Below, in pieces: positions 38,350 through 48,023 of a stretch of DNA of 64,000 bases. Position 1 is the first letter of the stretch; every line of letters starts with the position of its first letter. The stretch is from positions 62,001 to 126,000 of the forward strand of contig CAYJKN010000003.1 of assembly GCA_964371075.1 (NCBI GenBank). The letters are read 5' to 3'. The position numbers were made by a program, and so were the translations under genes. Under the pieces are notes generated by a model. The model was given only the letters and a program-made list of their open reading frames with translations, was not told where the DNA came from and searched no databases. The stretch comes from UTCHB3 sp964371075. Its GTDB lineage: Bacteria > Bacteroidota > Ignavibacteria > Ignavibacteriales > Ignavibacteriaceae.

Positions 38350-40505
38350 CAAATTATAAACATCCAGGAAACTTTAAGAATAACAACAAAATCTTTGGAA
38401 ACCAGTCCGTCTTGTGTACTTAATATTTTATTTATGACTAAATATATATCACTTCCCAATGAAGGTTTAATATTTAATTTATAATTCAGATTAATCTCGT
38501 TTATTTCATTATTCCATTGTAAAAGAAGAAAAGACGCCATGTTCACATTAAGTGTATATTTAAAACGGGTAAATATTTCATTGGTCTGCAACTCATCAAC
38601 AGGAAATTTTATATCGTTTACACGGTAACCCAAACTGAATCCAAACTTACTTGAGAGTGAAGCGGTTGCTTCCACACCATATGTATATCGTGTTCCTCCA
38701 TAAAAATCACCAAATTCAACACCAAGAGAACCATAGAGGGCTCGAGCAGGATTTGAGATAGCTTCAACACCGTAAACATTTCCATAATATTCACCCTGCT
38801 TTATAACCGTGTTGTTAAAAATAGTAAAGTCTGCCTCAGGTCTGTCGTATTCCCGGCCAAATTCAAAATCAATCCTGTCGTTTGATTCAAAAGTAACGCT
38901 CAATGGAACAATATTATACTCAAAAGAAGTGATTTTCCCCTGTGCATCATGGTCAAACTCAATGTTTACAGGTACAAATCTAAGCCTTCTTAGAAAACCA
39001 TCATTAAAACGGGGAGCATAACCCGCACTAAACTGAAACTCGTTAATCCCTTTATTGAAGATAAACCCCGTTTCAGGATTAAAATTTTCCTGGGTAAATC
39101 CATAGGATGAATAAATGTTGATCAGATCATTCGGGTATTCAACTTCGAGAATTCCTGCAAGGTTGTTTTGGGTGTTTTTTTCGTCGAATGTCCCTGCCAA
39201 TTTGGTGGTAACAATTAGATTTTGGTCACCAAGGAAATTGTTAAAGTTAAAACTAAGGTCAACACCCGCCAGTCGGTTATATTTCTCAGATGTTTGAGTA
39301 TTACTGAAGATTAACCCGGCGTGTGAATTGTCAAAAAAACTGTATTTCGCTCTTGAGACGATGTAATTTGTTGTTTTTTTTGAGGAGGTACCTTCAGTTT
39401 GAACACTTAATAATCCCGCCTCGAGATCTCCTGAAGTACCGGTAAGTTTTAATCCACCAAGAATGGGTATGCCTTCTCCACCTGATATCCCGATCGTCCT
39501 CGAATAAAAAGCCATGTTGTTACTGGCAAGATCAAACGAAAAAAGTTTGTTCCCTTCGAGGAAAAACTCCCTTTTTTCCGGGATAAAGAGTGGAAAACGT
39601 GATAGGTTAATCTCTGCAATATCAGCTTCAACCTGCGCAAAATCGGTATTTAAGGTAAGATCGAGAGTAAAAGCGTCTGAGAGACCATATTTAAGATCAA
39701 GTCCTGCCTTGAAAGTTGAATTGGTTGAACTTTTTATATCCTCATATCCAACATTAACATACGGAAGTAAATATATCGGATTGCCCCGTTCAATATTCTC
39801 GATACCAACCAGACTTCCGGCACGGGTCAGGTCCAGTAAAAATCCATTCCTTACAGCGCCCGACCAAATTACATCCTGACTGAGCCTTCTGATACCTCTT
39901 TGAAAATTGATTCCCCACTTTTGAGTTGGAGTCCCCGGAAATTTAAGTGACGAGAGGGGTATTCTGAATTCAGCACACCAACGATCAGAGTGGATCGCCG
40001 ATTTCACTTCCCAAATGGCATCCCAATCTTCATTAAAACTATCATAACCTCTGCCTGAAACCAACGCATCATTTTTGACAGAAAGTGGATTTGTTGCAAA
40101 CCAATATCCATTTCTTTCATCAACAAATGTATCAATTATCAATTTTACATTATCATCACCTGATGTGAATCCGTCGTATTTTAATTCTCTGGTAACAAGT
40201 TTATCGGGTTCACTGTCATAGCAGATAAAGAGGACATATAGATCAGATGCAGAATAAGCCACTTTTACAACAGTTTTAAAAGCAGGGGGACTTCCGGGAT
40301 CAGGATCAATTTGCAGAAAACTTGAATCTCCGGGAATACTCAACCATTCTTTATCGTTATCACTGCCATCAAGATCAATTTCCGACTCAATTCTTTTTGC
40401 AAAAATCTCTTTTTTAACATTTTGCGCTAAAAGGGGCTGTAATTCTCCCAGAATGAGTATAGACAGAGTGATGAGAATGATGTTCAAGAAAAATCGAAAT
40501 ATCAA
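38349..40505 (-). CDS. CBM9-like/DUF5916 outer-membrane protein
   Basis: 718 residues with a signal peptide (about 1-28). Residues about 35-235 form a CBM9-like sugar-binding fold, with strands such as KVAYSASDLYVLFICYDSEPD and DAIWEVKSAIHSDRWCAEFRIPLSSLKF. The remainder (DUF5916, about 240-718) is rich in alternating beta strands and ends in ILKVSWMFII, fitting a C-terminal outer-membrane barrel. The hallmark FIPEKREFFLEGNKLFSF is present. The function of the family is unknown. The reading frame starts with TTG at 40505, since no ATG precedes the signal sequence. It is coupled to the metal exporter. Confidence 0.87.
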   Translation of the reverse strand: MIFRFFLNIILITLSILILGELQPLLAQNVKKEIFAKRIESEIDLDGSDNDKEWLSIPGDSSFLQIDPDPGSPPAFKTVVKVAYSASDLYVLFICYDSEPDKLVTRELKYDGFTSGDDNVKLIIDTFVDERNGYWFATNPLSVKNDALVSGRGYDSFNEDWDAIWEVKSAIHSDRWCAEFRIPLSSLKFPGTPTQKWGINFQRGIRRLSQDVIWSGAVRNGFLLDLTRAGSLVGIENIERGNPIYLLPYVNVGYEDIKSSTNSTFKAGLDLKYGLSDAFTLDLTLNTDFAQVEADIAEINLSRFPLFIPEKREFFLEGNKLFSFDLASNNMAFYSRTIGISGGEGIPILGGLKLTGTSGDLEAGLLSVQTEGTSSKKTTNYIVSRAKYSFFDNSHAGLIFSNTQTSEKYNRLAGVDLSFNFNNFLGDQNLIVTTKLAGTFDEKNTQNNLAGILEVEYPNDLINIYSSYGFTQENFNPETGFIFNKGINEFQFSAGYAPRFNDGFLRRLRFVPVNIEFDHDAQGKITSFEYNIVPLSVTFESNDRIDFEFGREYDRPEADFTIFNNTVIKQGEYYGNVYGVEAISNPARALYGSLGVEFGDFYGGTRYTYGVEATASLSSKFGFSLGYRVNDIKFPVDELQTNEIFTRFKYTLNVNMASFLLLQWNNEINEINLNYKLNIKPSLGSDIYLVINKILSTQDGLVSKDFVVILKVSWMFII

Positions 40506-40544
40506 ATTATATTCAGTGTGAGTTATGGAATTTCTTTTGGATTA

Positions 40545-40569
40545 GTTCTAATTAATTTATATTTAGAAC
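40545..40569. promoter_or_regulatory. Inverted repeat in the divergent DUF5916/phosphatase gap
   Basis: GTTCTAA (40545-40551) and TTAGAAC (40563-40569) form a 7-bp dyad with an 11-nt AT-only loop in the 94-bp gap between divergent genes. It may be an operator; weak evidence. Confidence 0.3.
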
Positions 40570-40599
40570 AACAAAAATAGCTTATTATTATATTTCCTT

Positions 40600-42237
40600 A
40601 TGAAAATACTTTTTACAAGTCTTAAAGAACTCGCAGAGATGTTAGTGGAATACCTTGCCCCCGGCGGAGTATCCATTAAATCCTCACCCGCAAGAGTTGT
40701 GATGGATGCAACGAAATTGAAACCGGCTTCAATAATTTTGTCAGAAGACGAAGTTACTGTAGAAATGCTGGCTACATTGCGACAAAGCTCTCCATCATCG
40801 TTTATTCTCCTTGTTGGGTCACCCTTGCTTACTGAAAAACTGCTAAACTATTTTAACTGTGACCTCATTCATTTTTATATCGAATCCGACAAAATCTCTT
40901 TTTTACTCCCTCAAATCAAATCATCATTTTGGAATCATTATTATACCCGTCGTAAAATTGATCAAGCTGAGAGCCAAACAGAATATTTCCTTTCCAGAAT
41001 CGAGTTTTTGCACGAAGTAACACTGAAAATGCTGGAAAACAAACCGCTTGGAAGATTACTGGATGAAATAATGATTGCCAGCCAATACATTCTGGACGCT
41101 GAGAAAAGTTCTTTTATGCTTTATGAGCCCGATGATAAAAAACTCTACTTTCATGTTCTCGAGGGATATTCCGAAAACATTATCAAAAATTTCCCACTTG
41201 AACTTGGCAGTGGAATAGCAGGGTGGGTGGCGAAACACAGAATTCCCCAAATGGTGGATGACTGTTACAAGGACAAAAGATTTAATAAAAGTTACGACAA
41301 AATGTCCAACTTCCTTACACGGAATATGGTGTGTGTCCCCTTACTAAAAAATGATGCTCTTATCGGTGTTTTGTCAGTAATCAACAAAAAAGGTGGCCGT
41401 TCTTTTGTTGTGGAAGATGTAAGACTGCTCGAAACACTCGCTGGTCAGTGCAGTGTTGCCATCGAAAATTCCAGATTACTTGAAACAAAAGTAAAGGCTG
41501 AAGCATTAAGGAAAGAACTTGAGACTGCCCATAAGATTCAAGAGAAACTTCTCCCCACCCTCCTGCCTGAATTTCCAACCCTCTCCTTTGCTGCGAAACT
41601 GATTCCGGCACAAGAAGTTGGAGGTGACTACTATTCAATTTATAAAATGACTGAAGAACTGTGCCTCCTGTTGGTTGCGGATGTTTCGGGTAAGGGAATT
41701 CCTGCCGCCCTTTTAGTCTCCACAATTGACGCGACTCTTCACACTGTGCTTAAATTAAAAGACAATCGTACCAATCCTAAATTCATAGCCGAAACCATAA
41801 ATTCCGTCCTCTGTGAGGCATCAACAATTGAAAAATTTGCAACTGCCTGGATTGGGATTATCGATGTAACCGACCAAAAACTCTACAGCATAAACGCCGG
41901 ACACAACCAGCCAATTATTCTAAGATCCAAAGCTGAAAGAGTTGAAAGATTGTCAAAAGGTGGTATTTTCCTTGGGGTAATCCCATTTAACTATGAGATG
42001 GAGATTGTCGATTTTGGTATCGATGACATTCTTGTTTTTTTCTCGGATGGAGTTGTTGAGGCAATGGATTATAACAACATTCTTTTTGGGGATGAAAAAC
42101 TTGTTGAATTAGTCACTACCCACAGGAACAGTACCGCAATCGAGATTCTCGATATTATAATAGAAGAAGTGATAAAACATGAGCTTTCAACCAGTCAAAG
42201 TGATGATATAACTCTCGCAATCGTTAAGGGCGTATAA
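40600..42237 (+). CDS. GAF domain PP2C-type (RsbU/SpoIIE) serine phosphatase
   Basis: 545 residues, cytoplasmic. Residues about 1-112 look like a degenerate receiver domain, without the usual phospho-acceptor Asp pattern. A GAF domain follows (about 145-300, with GIAGWVAKHRIPQMVDD and VPLLKNDALIGVLSVINK), then a coiled coil (about 300-328) and an SpoIIE/PP2C phosphatase (about 335-543) with GGDYY, DVSGKGIPAAL, AGHN, FSDGVVEA and DDITLAIV. Such enzymes dephosphorylate anti-anti-sigma factors in partner switching. No STAS or RsbW-type gene is nearby. It lies 51 bp upstream of the antiporter operon on the same strand and may be co-transcribed with it. Confidence 0.9.
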   Translation: MKILFTSLKELAEMLVEYLAPGGVSIKSSPARVVMDATKLKPASIILSEDEVTVEMLATLRQSSPSSFILLVGSPLLTEKLLNYFNCDLIHFYIESDKISFLLPQIKSSFWNHYYTRRKIDQAESQTEYFLSRIEFLHEVTLKMLENKPLGRLLDEIMIASQYILDAEKSSFMLYEPDDKKLYFHVLEGYSENIIKNFPLELGSGIAGWVAKHRIPQMVDDCYKDKRFNKSYDKMSNFLTRNMVCVPLLKNDALIGVLSVINKKGGRSFVVEDVRLLETLAGQCSVAIENSRLLETKVKAEALRKELETAHKIQEKLLPTLLPEFPTLSFAAKLIPAQEVGGDYYSIYKMTEELCLLLVADVSGKGIPAALLVSTIDATLHTVLKLKDNRTNPKFIAETINSVLCEASTIEKFATAWIGIIDVTDQKLYSINAGHNQPIILRSKAERVERLSKGGIFLGVIPFNYEMEIVDFGIDDILVFFSDGVVEAMDYNNILFGDEKLVELVTTHRNSTAIEILDIIIEEVIKHELSTSQSDDITLAIVKGV

Positions 42238-42288
42238 ATAATCATTAATTATTCATTATGTTTCAAGGTTTGATTAAACTTTTTCTAA

Positions 42289-43533
42289 ATGGAAACTTTA
42301 GCATTATTCCTCCTTATTCTTCTTGCCGGCTATTTAGGCACCGGTTTGGTCTTAAGGAAAATCTCAAGTAGAAATTTTTTCCCTTCGGGAATGGAATATC
42401 TAACACTCGGTCTACTACTGAATCCGGGGCTCTATTATTTTCTCTCCTCGAATCTAACCTTCGATATTTTTTCTCCAATAAACAACGAAATTCTGAGCAA
42501 GATGGCTCCCGTAATAAGTGGAGTAACCGGCTTGATTGGTTTATATTGGGGGATGAAATTTAGTCTGGTGGAATTACTTAAAACCAATCGTGAACAAATT
42601 AGAGTGGCAATTTATGACACAGTACTCTCCACGGTTATTATAGGTTCCGCAGCTTTTGCTTTTTTTTATTATTTTATCGACACCACCAACAATTTATTGG
42701 AAATCCTGTTAGCCTCTTATGCACTTGCTGTAATTGGTTCGATGTCGTCCCCATATGTATTACAAAAGTTTAGAGAGAAATATGACATCACTCGAAAACT
42801 TTCTGACTCCTTAAATTCGGCTACCCGTTTTTCTCTGTTTTTCTCTCTGATCATGTTTGGAGCCATTTTCTCGTTCTATAATTTTAATACCCGACCAACA
42901 ATGCAACTTACACCGATAGAGTTTTTTACTATCAGTATTGGAATTGCAATTTCGATTGGAATCCTGTTTTTTATCTTCCTTGGAAGAGAGTCTGACACTC
43001 GAAAGATATTTGTCGGAATTCTTGGAATAACAATGTTAGGAAGTGGTATAGCCTACTATCTTGGATTATCTCCCCTTTTTCTCTGTTTTATTCTTGGTAT
43101 TCTTTTGGGGAATCTGTCCAGAATCAAAGAGAAGGTGATAGATACTATTGAACGCCTGATTGCTCCCCTTTCAATTGTCCTCACGATTTATGCCGGAATA
43201 ATATGGGTAATTCCGGATTCAACTGTAGCGTGGGTGGTTATTCTTTCATTTCCTGTGATAAAAGTGATTGCAAAATTTGTTACCCACAAAATTGCTTTCA
43301 TTGCGGCATTTGAGAAAGATCGTGTTCATTCGGGACAAGGAATTATTTTTCTTTCAAGCGATATTCTTGTGTTTGCACTCTTGATAAATTATGGCACAGT
43401 TTTTAACAATCAGTACACACCAATCATAATGTCTGCAATCATTTTGAATGTTTTTACACTCGGTTTTTCCTCAAGCTTTTTTACTAAACGATTCCTCGTT
43501 GAATCGTCAGAAATCAGCGGAGAGACAAAATGA
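42289..43533 (+). CDS. CPA2-like cation/proton antiporter membrane protein
   Basis: 414 residues, almost all membrane: about 11-12 hydrophobic helices. The early helices keep the CPA2 (Kef/NapA-like) layout: a segment ending in LTLGLLLNPGLYYFL where the family has a GY-L-GI-LGP pattern, and GVTGLIGLYWGMKFSLVELL where it has a LIG-EL pattern. The family-typical acidic pair in the mid-membrane helix is not obvious to me. No TrkA-N or TrkA-C regulatory domain follows. Its stop overlaps the ATG of the second antiporter by 4 bp, so a two-subunit antiporter is possible. Ion specificity is unknown. Confidence 0.75.
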   Translation: METLALFLLILLAGYLGTGLVLRKISSRNFFPSGMEYLTLGLLLNPGLYYFLSSNLTFDIFSPINNEILSKMAPVISGVTGLIGLYWGMKFSLVELLKTNREQIRVAIYDTVLSTVIIGSAAFAFFYYFIDTTNNLLEILLASYALAVIGSMSSPYVLQKFREKYDITRKLSDSLNSATRFSLFFSLIMFGAIFSFYNFNTRPTMQLTPIEFFTISIGIAISIGILFFIFLGRESDTRKIFVGILGITMLGSGIAYYLGLSPLFLCFILGILLGNLSRIKEKVIDTIERLIAPLSIVLTIYAGIIWVIPDSTVAWVVILSFPVIKVIAKFVTHKIAFIAAFEKDRVHSGQGIIFLSSDILVFALLINYGTVFNNQYTPIIMSAIILNVFTLGFSSSFFTKRFLVESSEISGETK

Positions 43534-46500
43534 TCAATACAACAAGACGAATATTCATACTGGTTATTCTTTTTGGATTGATGCTCCTGACCAAAACAAT
43601 TGGAACCTCGGGTGAAATGAGTTATCCAAGAACTCTTGCGGTACTTGGATTTATTATACTCGCCTCATTTACCTTGGGCGAACTTTTCCAAACCATTCGA
43701 CTTCCAAAGGTTACAGGTTATATTTTTACCGGGCTGGTGTTTGGACTGTCACTGTTTCAATTTACAAATTTTGAACATCTGTTCCTCATTAATCAGAGGA
43801 TAACTGAAAATTTATCTGTTGTTAACAATATTGTCCTCGCAGTAATTGCTTTGATTGCAGGATTAGAATTAAAGTATTCTAAACTGAAAAAAGTGATTAA
43901 AACCGGGCTGGTAATAATCCTTTTTAAATTCTTTTTCATATTTATCTTGATAACGGGCAGTTTTTATCTGCTTTTCCCTGTGTTAACACAGACTTTAATA
44001 TCATGGCAACTCCTATTGGCAGGTGGAGTTTTAATCTCAGTTATTGCGATGGGTACTTCGATCGAGTTAACAATCGGTGTTTCTGAAGAACTTGAAATTA
44101 AAAATGATCTTGTTGAACTGACCCTCAGTACTTCAATTCTCAAAGATTTGTTAAATATCATTTTACTCGTGGTCGTCATCTTTCTTATCAAGATGTATCT
44201 TCTGCCGGAGCACGCTACAGTTTTATCGAATCCACTTTTAACTCTTTTGACCGATCTTGGAAAGACAATCGCCGCCGGTGGTATCTTGGGAGTTTTAACA
44301 GTATTCTATCTGCGTTATATCAAAATGGAGGTTACATTCTTCCTGATATGTTTGATAATTTTTGGTGGATATGCGGCATCCTTGTTTCACCTTGAAACAC
44401 TTTTAATGTTTGTTATTGCCGGAATGATTACGTCCAACTTTGCACCTGAAGAGGAATTTGAAAAAGCATCCGAAAATTTAAGTTTACCCGTTTTTATAGT
44501 GTTTTTTACACTTGCAGGTGCTACAATTGATCTCAGCAGTGCATTAAATTATCTCCCAATCGCTGCGGCTCTTTTCCTGATCAGAATAATCGCGCTTTTT
44601 ATCTCGGTGAGAAGTGCAGTTGCACTTGTAAATTCACCTCCTGAAATAAAACGGTTTGGTTGGTCCGGATTTATCTCAACGGGTGTTTTAATGTTGGGAT
44701 TTTCGGGGATTATCGCCTCGGAACTTCCGCAAATTTCAACCCTCGTGTCGGGAATTATCTACGATTTGATACTCTTAAACCTTCTTTTGGGACCAATAAT
44801 CTATAGAGCAGTACTGGTCTATCAAAAAAATGATGAGGAAACCGCACCACCTGTAGAATTAAAAACTACAGTAAAGGCGGGGTTGGTTGATAAACTCAAT
44901 AAAGTGAAAGAAGACTACCAAATCGCTTTTGCTGAACCCAATTTTTATGATGAAAAACTGAATAAAATATTCTTTGATCTCTACTTTAAACTGATTGAAC
45001 TGGTTAACGAATTTCGAGACAATTTTGTCACTAAGAGAAATTATGAAACAGAGGATATTCTAAAAGAAACAGTTGCGATATATCGCGACAAATTTCTTGG
45101 TATCGAATCGATTTTAAAATCGGGTAAAGACCCTCGTGCAATACGGGCAGCTTTGCAAAGTATAAGAATTAACCAAACAGAAGTATTGCTCGACAAACTT
45201 GAAGAAAGAAAAAAGATTGAGAGGGATTTTGCCAATTCTGATACTCTCATCAAAAAGCTTCTAAATGATCTGCTTGACATCACCTCCACTCTGGATGAGA
45301 GTTATCCCCTCTCGACTGAAATTGATTATGCTACTTACTCGGGAAAATCACTGACTTTCCGATTTTTTATTTTAAGATTAAAATTTACTACATGGCTAAA
45401 AACCATTTTTACAGGAGATCATACTTCTGTTGTAAAAATAAATCTTAAAAATTACAGCCGCTATTATCTCAATGTTAAAACCACTACTGAATTGCTTGAG
45501 ACTATCAATTTAACAGGAGCTGACAGGTTAAATCTCTTTAGAAAACTAAAAGCCATTCACAAAAATTTCATCTATTACCTTGACGATCTGATTACAACAA
45601 TTGGTCAGGAGAAAAGCAGTCTCGGATTTATGCCGGTCTTCTTTATGCAATATGAAGAGTTAAAAGCGATGTTTTTTAATGAACTTGATGTCTATATTGA
45701 AGAACAATCATCAACAGTAATGAATATCGAAAAACGATTAACTTACGCATTCGCCTCCCCATATAATGACCTTCTTCGTGAAGTAAAAAGTGTGATCAGG
45801 CTCGACAAAAGAGGCCTTGATGTAAATTTCTTCAAGGAATATGAAGAATCTCAAAAGGTGAAAGACAGCCTCTTTGATTCAATCAGATATTGGGTTATTT
45901 ATTACCAGGGTATAATCGGGTTATTGCAAAAAGAACTGTATATCTACAAATTCGAAATACAACTGAACAACTTTCTCGATAAGGCTCTGCTTAACCTTGC
46001 CGATGAAATCAGTGAAAGAATAAGGGCAGGAAGTCCTAAGATAATTGAACAATTCAGGCAAATGATAACAGATATTAAGGCACTCTTACCACTTGGGTTC
46101 GACACCGTAAAAGCTTATTCTGATCATTTTCGGATGTCGTATGTGATCCCTGAACTCTCTTCCCTCATCAGAGACCTCGATAAAACAACTCGAAGCAGGA
46201 AACTAAGAACATTTTTTGATACAGTTATTAATGGAATTAAATCTGTTGCAAAGGAACTTCCTGAAGAAGCTGCCTACCTCGACGAGGAAGAATTAAATTT
46301 TAAAAACAGAATCCCTGAATTCACAAAACTAAAAACTTTTGAAATTCGTAAACAAACTTCAAGCTTCCTGTTATTGAAATTACCGCGTGAAATCGGTGAT
46401 GTAAATGAGTTTCTTGTTGATTATGTTGACACTGCGTTAAAAGAGATCCGCAATCTTGAATCAAGCGTAAATTATTATCTCGATTCCATTGTCAAGAGGA

Positions 46501-48023
46501 TGCACGAAGACCCTGAAGACTTCGAAGGTGTTGAAGATATTCTTAATACTGTTAGCAGTAGTTTCCTGAATCGTTTAAGAGAAATTGAGAACAACAACGA
46601 TAAACTGGAACAAGCAATCAACAAACAAGTTGCAGACAAAACAGAGGTTGCTGTTACAGAGATAAAGAGGTTGATTCGGCAAGCTCCACAATTGGATCGG
46701 GCAATAAAACATGAAAAGAACACTTTTTCTTCAAGATTAAATTACACAATAAGATTTGTTAAAGTTGTTTTAAAGAAAGTGTTTCATACGATAAATGCTG
46801 CTATCTCGGGTATCTATAAACGCTTTATAATCCCTCTTTTTGCACGAAGTTATGAACGATTTAAAATACTCTCAGGAAAACTGGGAACTTCTTATAAAGA
46901 GGATTTATTTAGATTGGACGAGATATTAAATGGCCTGCCTTTTATATACAGGCGGTTGTTCGATGGCACTTCATTGGAATCATCCGAGATGTTCCTTGGA
47001 AAAGAAGAGATAAAACATATTCTGAGTGACGCTCAAAGCCGTTTTAAGAATAAACTCCCCTCATCTGTTTTGATCACCGGCGCACCGGGTACGGGTAAAA
47101 CCTCTTGTCTCTACTTCATCAAAAACGAGCTTCTGCGTCCGGGTGAATACCTTGAATTCTATTTTCTCGAAAGAATCAGCACTGTTGATGAACTCAGAAA
47201 GTTAATTTCTGAAGCTTTTGGTTATAATGACCTTAAATCGGTGGAAGCCATAATAATCGACCTTAATGAACGATACAGGGGAAAAACTGTCCTTTTAATC
47301 AACCTTCACAAAACATTTGTAAGAAGTGTTGATGGATTTGAGGCATTAAAAACCATGCTCCATATAATCTCAATGACCAGTGTGAACATTTTATGGATCA
47401 CCAGTGTTCAGAGCACCGGCTGGCAATTCATCAAAACAAATTTTAAAGCAGCATCTCTTTTTACTTTCTCAATTTCACTTGAAGAATTAAACAGGAGAAG
47501 AGTTAAAGAAATAATACTTCACCGACAAAAAACAACCGGGTTTGGATTTAGATTCACAGAGGATGATCTTTATCTCCTGCGTAAAAAAATGTTCAGTTCT
47601 TCAAAATCAATTGAGGATCAACGGTATCTGGAAAATGTATATTTTGAAAGACTGACAGACTACGCCGATGGCAATATTGTTGCTGCTATGAATTATTGGT
47701 TGAATTCTATCAAAAAAATTGAAGGTAATACGCTTCTGATTCAAACATATAAAGCGTATCCCCTGATAGATCTTTCATTCCTCGACACAAACCTGATAAC
47801 AGTTTTGCACACTGTAATGCTGCATGGAGGTTTAAAGAAATCCCAGTTGGCACAGTCACTTAACATTCCTGAAAGCCAGGCCGGTGAGGCTCTAACCAAA
47901 CTGTTGTCACTAAATTTGTTGAAAGTTGGTGAACTGACAAAAAGTCATGACTATTATTACACCAATAAGTTTAAGTTTAAATCGATACAAATTGAACTAA
48001 AAAACAGGAATATACTGCCATGA
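43530..48023 (+). CDS. CPA2 antiporter fused to a long helical region, P-loop NTPase and winged helix
   Basis: 1497 residues in one frame without a break. Residues about 1-435 are a CPA2 antiporter with about 12 helices, including IRLPKVTGYIFTGLVFG, LAVIALIAGLELKYSKLK and VFIVFFTLAGATIDLSSAL. About 450-1150 is a long charged helical region that I do not recognise. About 1165-1400 is an AAA/STAND-like P-loop domain: Walker A GAPGTGKT at 1184-1191, a strand LLINLH (1255-1260) at the Walker B position with Asn1258 where Asp is expected, and a later sensor-like strand NILWITS. About 1415-1497 is a winged helix (LKKSQLAQSLNIPESQAGEALTKLL). Inference: nucleotide binding in the cytoplasm gates ion exchange in the membrane. 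It overlaps its neighbours by 4 bp on both sides. Confidence 0.8.
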   Translation: MINTTRRIFILVILFGLMLLTKTIGTSGEMSYPRTLAVLGFIILASFTLGELFQTIRLPKVTGYIFTGLVFGLSLFQFTNFEHLFLINQRITENLSVVNNIVLAVIALIAGLELKYSKLKKVIKTGLVIILFKFFFIFILITGSFYLLFPVLTQTLISWQLLLAGGVLISVIAMGTSIELTIGVSEELEIKNDLVELTLSTSILKDLLNIILLVVVIFLIKMYLLPEHATVLSNPLLTLLTDLGKTIAAGGILGVLTVFYLRYIKMEVTFFLICLIIFGGYAASLFHLETLLMFVIAGMITSNFAPEEEFEKASENLSLPVFIVFFTLAGATIDLSSALNYLPIAAALFLIRIIALFISVRSAVALVNSPPEIKRFGWSGFISTGVLMLGFSGIIASELPQISTLVSGIIYDLILLNLLLGPIIYRAVLVYQKNDEETAPPVELKTTVKAGLVDKLNKVKEDYQIAFAEPNFYDEKLNKIFFDLYFKLIELVNEFRDNFVTKRNYETEDILKETVAIYRDKFLGIESILKSGKDPRAIRAALQSIRINQTEVLLDKLEERKKIERDFANSDTLIKKLLNDLLDITSTLDESYPLSTEIDYATYSGKSLTFRFFILRLKFTTWLKTIFTGDHTSVVKINLKNYSRYYLNVKTTTELLETINLTGADRLNLFRKLKAIHKNFIYYLDDLITTIGQEKSSLGFMPVFFMQYEELKAMFFNELDVYIEEQSSTVMNIEKRLTYAFASPYNDLLREVKSVIRLDKRGLDVNFFKEYEESQKVKDSLFDSIRYWVIYYQGIIGLLQKELYIYKFEIQLNNFLDKALLNLADEISERIRAGSPKIIEQFRQMITDIKALLPLGFDTVKAYSDHFRMSYVIPELSSLIRDLDKTTRSRKLRTFFDTVINGIKSVAKELPEEAAYLDEEELNFKNRIPEFTKLKTFEIRKQTSSFLLLKLPREIGDVNEFLVDYVDTALKEIRNLESSVNYYLDSIVKRMHEDPEDFEGVEDILNTVSSSFLNRLREIENNNDKLEQAINKQVADKTEVAVTEIKRLIRQAPQLDRAIKHEKNTFSSRLNYTIRFVKVVLKKVFHTINAAISGIYKRFIIPLFARSYERFKILSGKLGTSYKEDLFRLDEILNGLPFIYRRLFDGTSLESSEMFLGKEEIKHILSDAQSRFKNKLPSSVLITGAPGTGKTSCLYFIKNELLRPGEYLEFYFLERISTVDELRKLISEAFGYNDLKSVEAIIIDLNERYRGKTVLLINLHKTFVRSVDGFEALKTMLHIISMTSVNILWITSVQSTGWQFIKTNFKAASLFTFSISLEELNRRRVKEIILHRQKTTGFGFRFTEDDLYLLRKKMFSSSKSIEDQRYLENVYFERLTDYADGNIVAAMNYWLNSIKKIEGNTLLIQTYKAYPLIDLSFLDTNLITVLHTVMLHGGLKKSQLAQSLNIPESQAGEALTKLLSLNLLKVGELTKSHDYYYTNKFKFKSIQIELKNRNILP

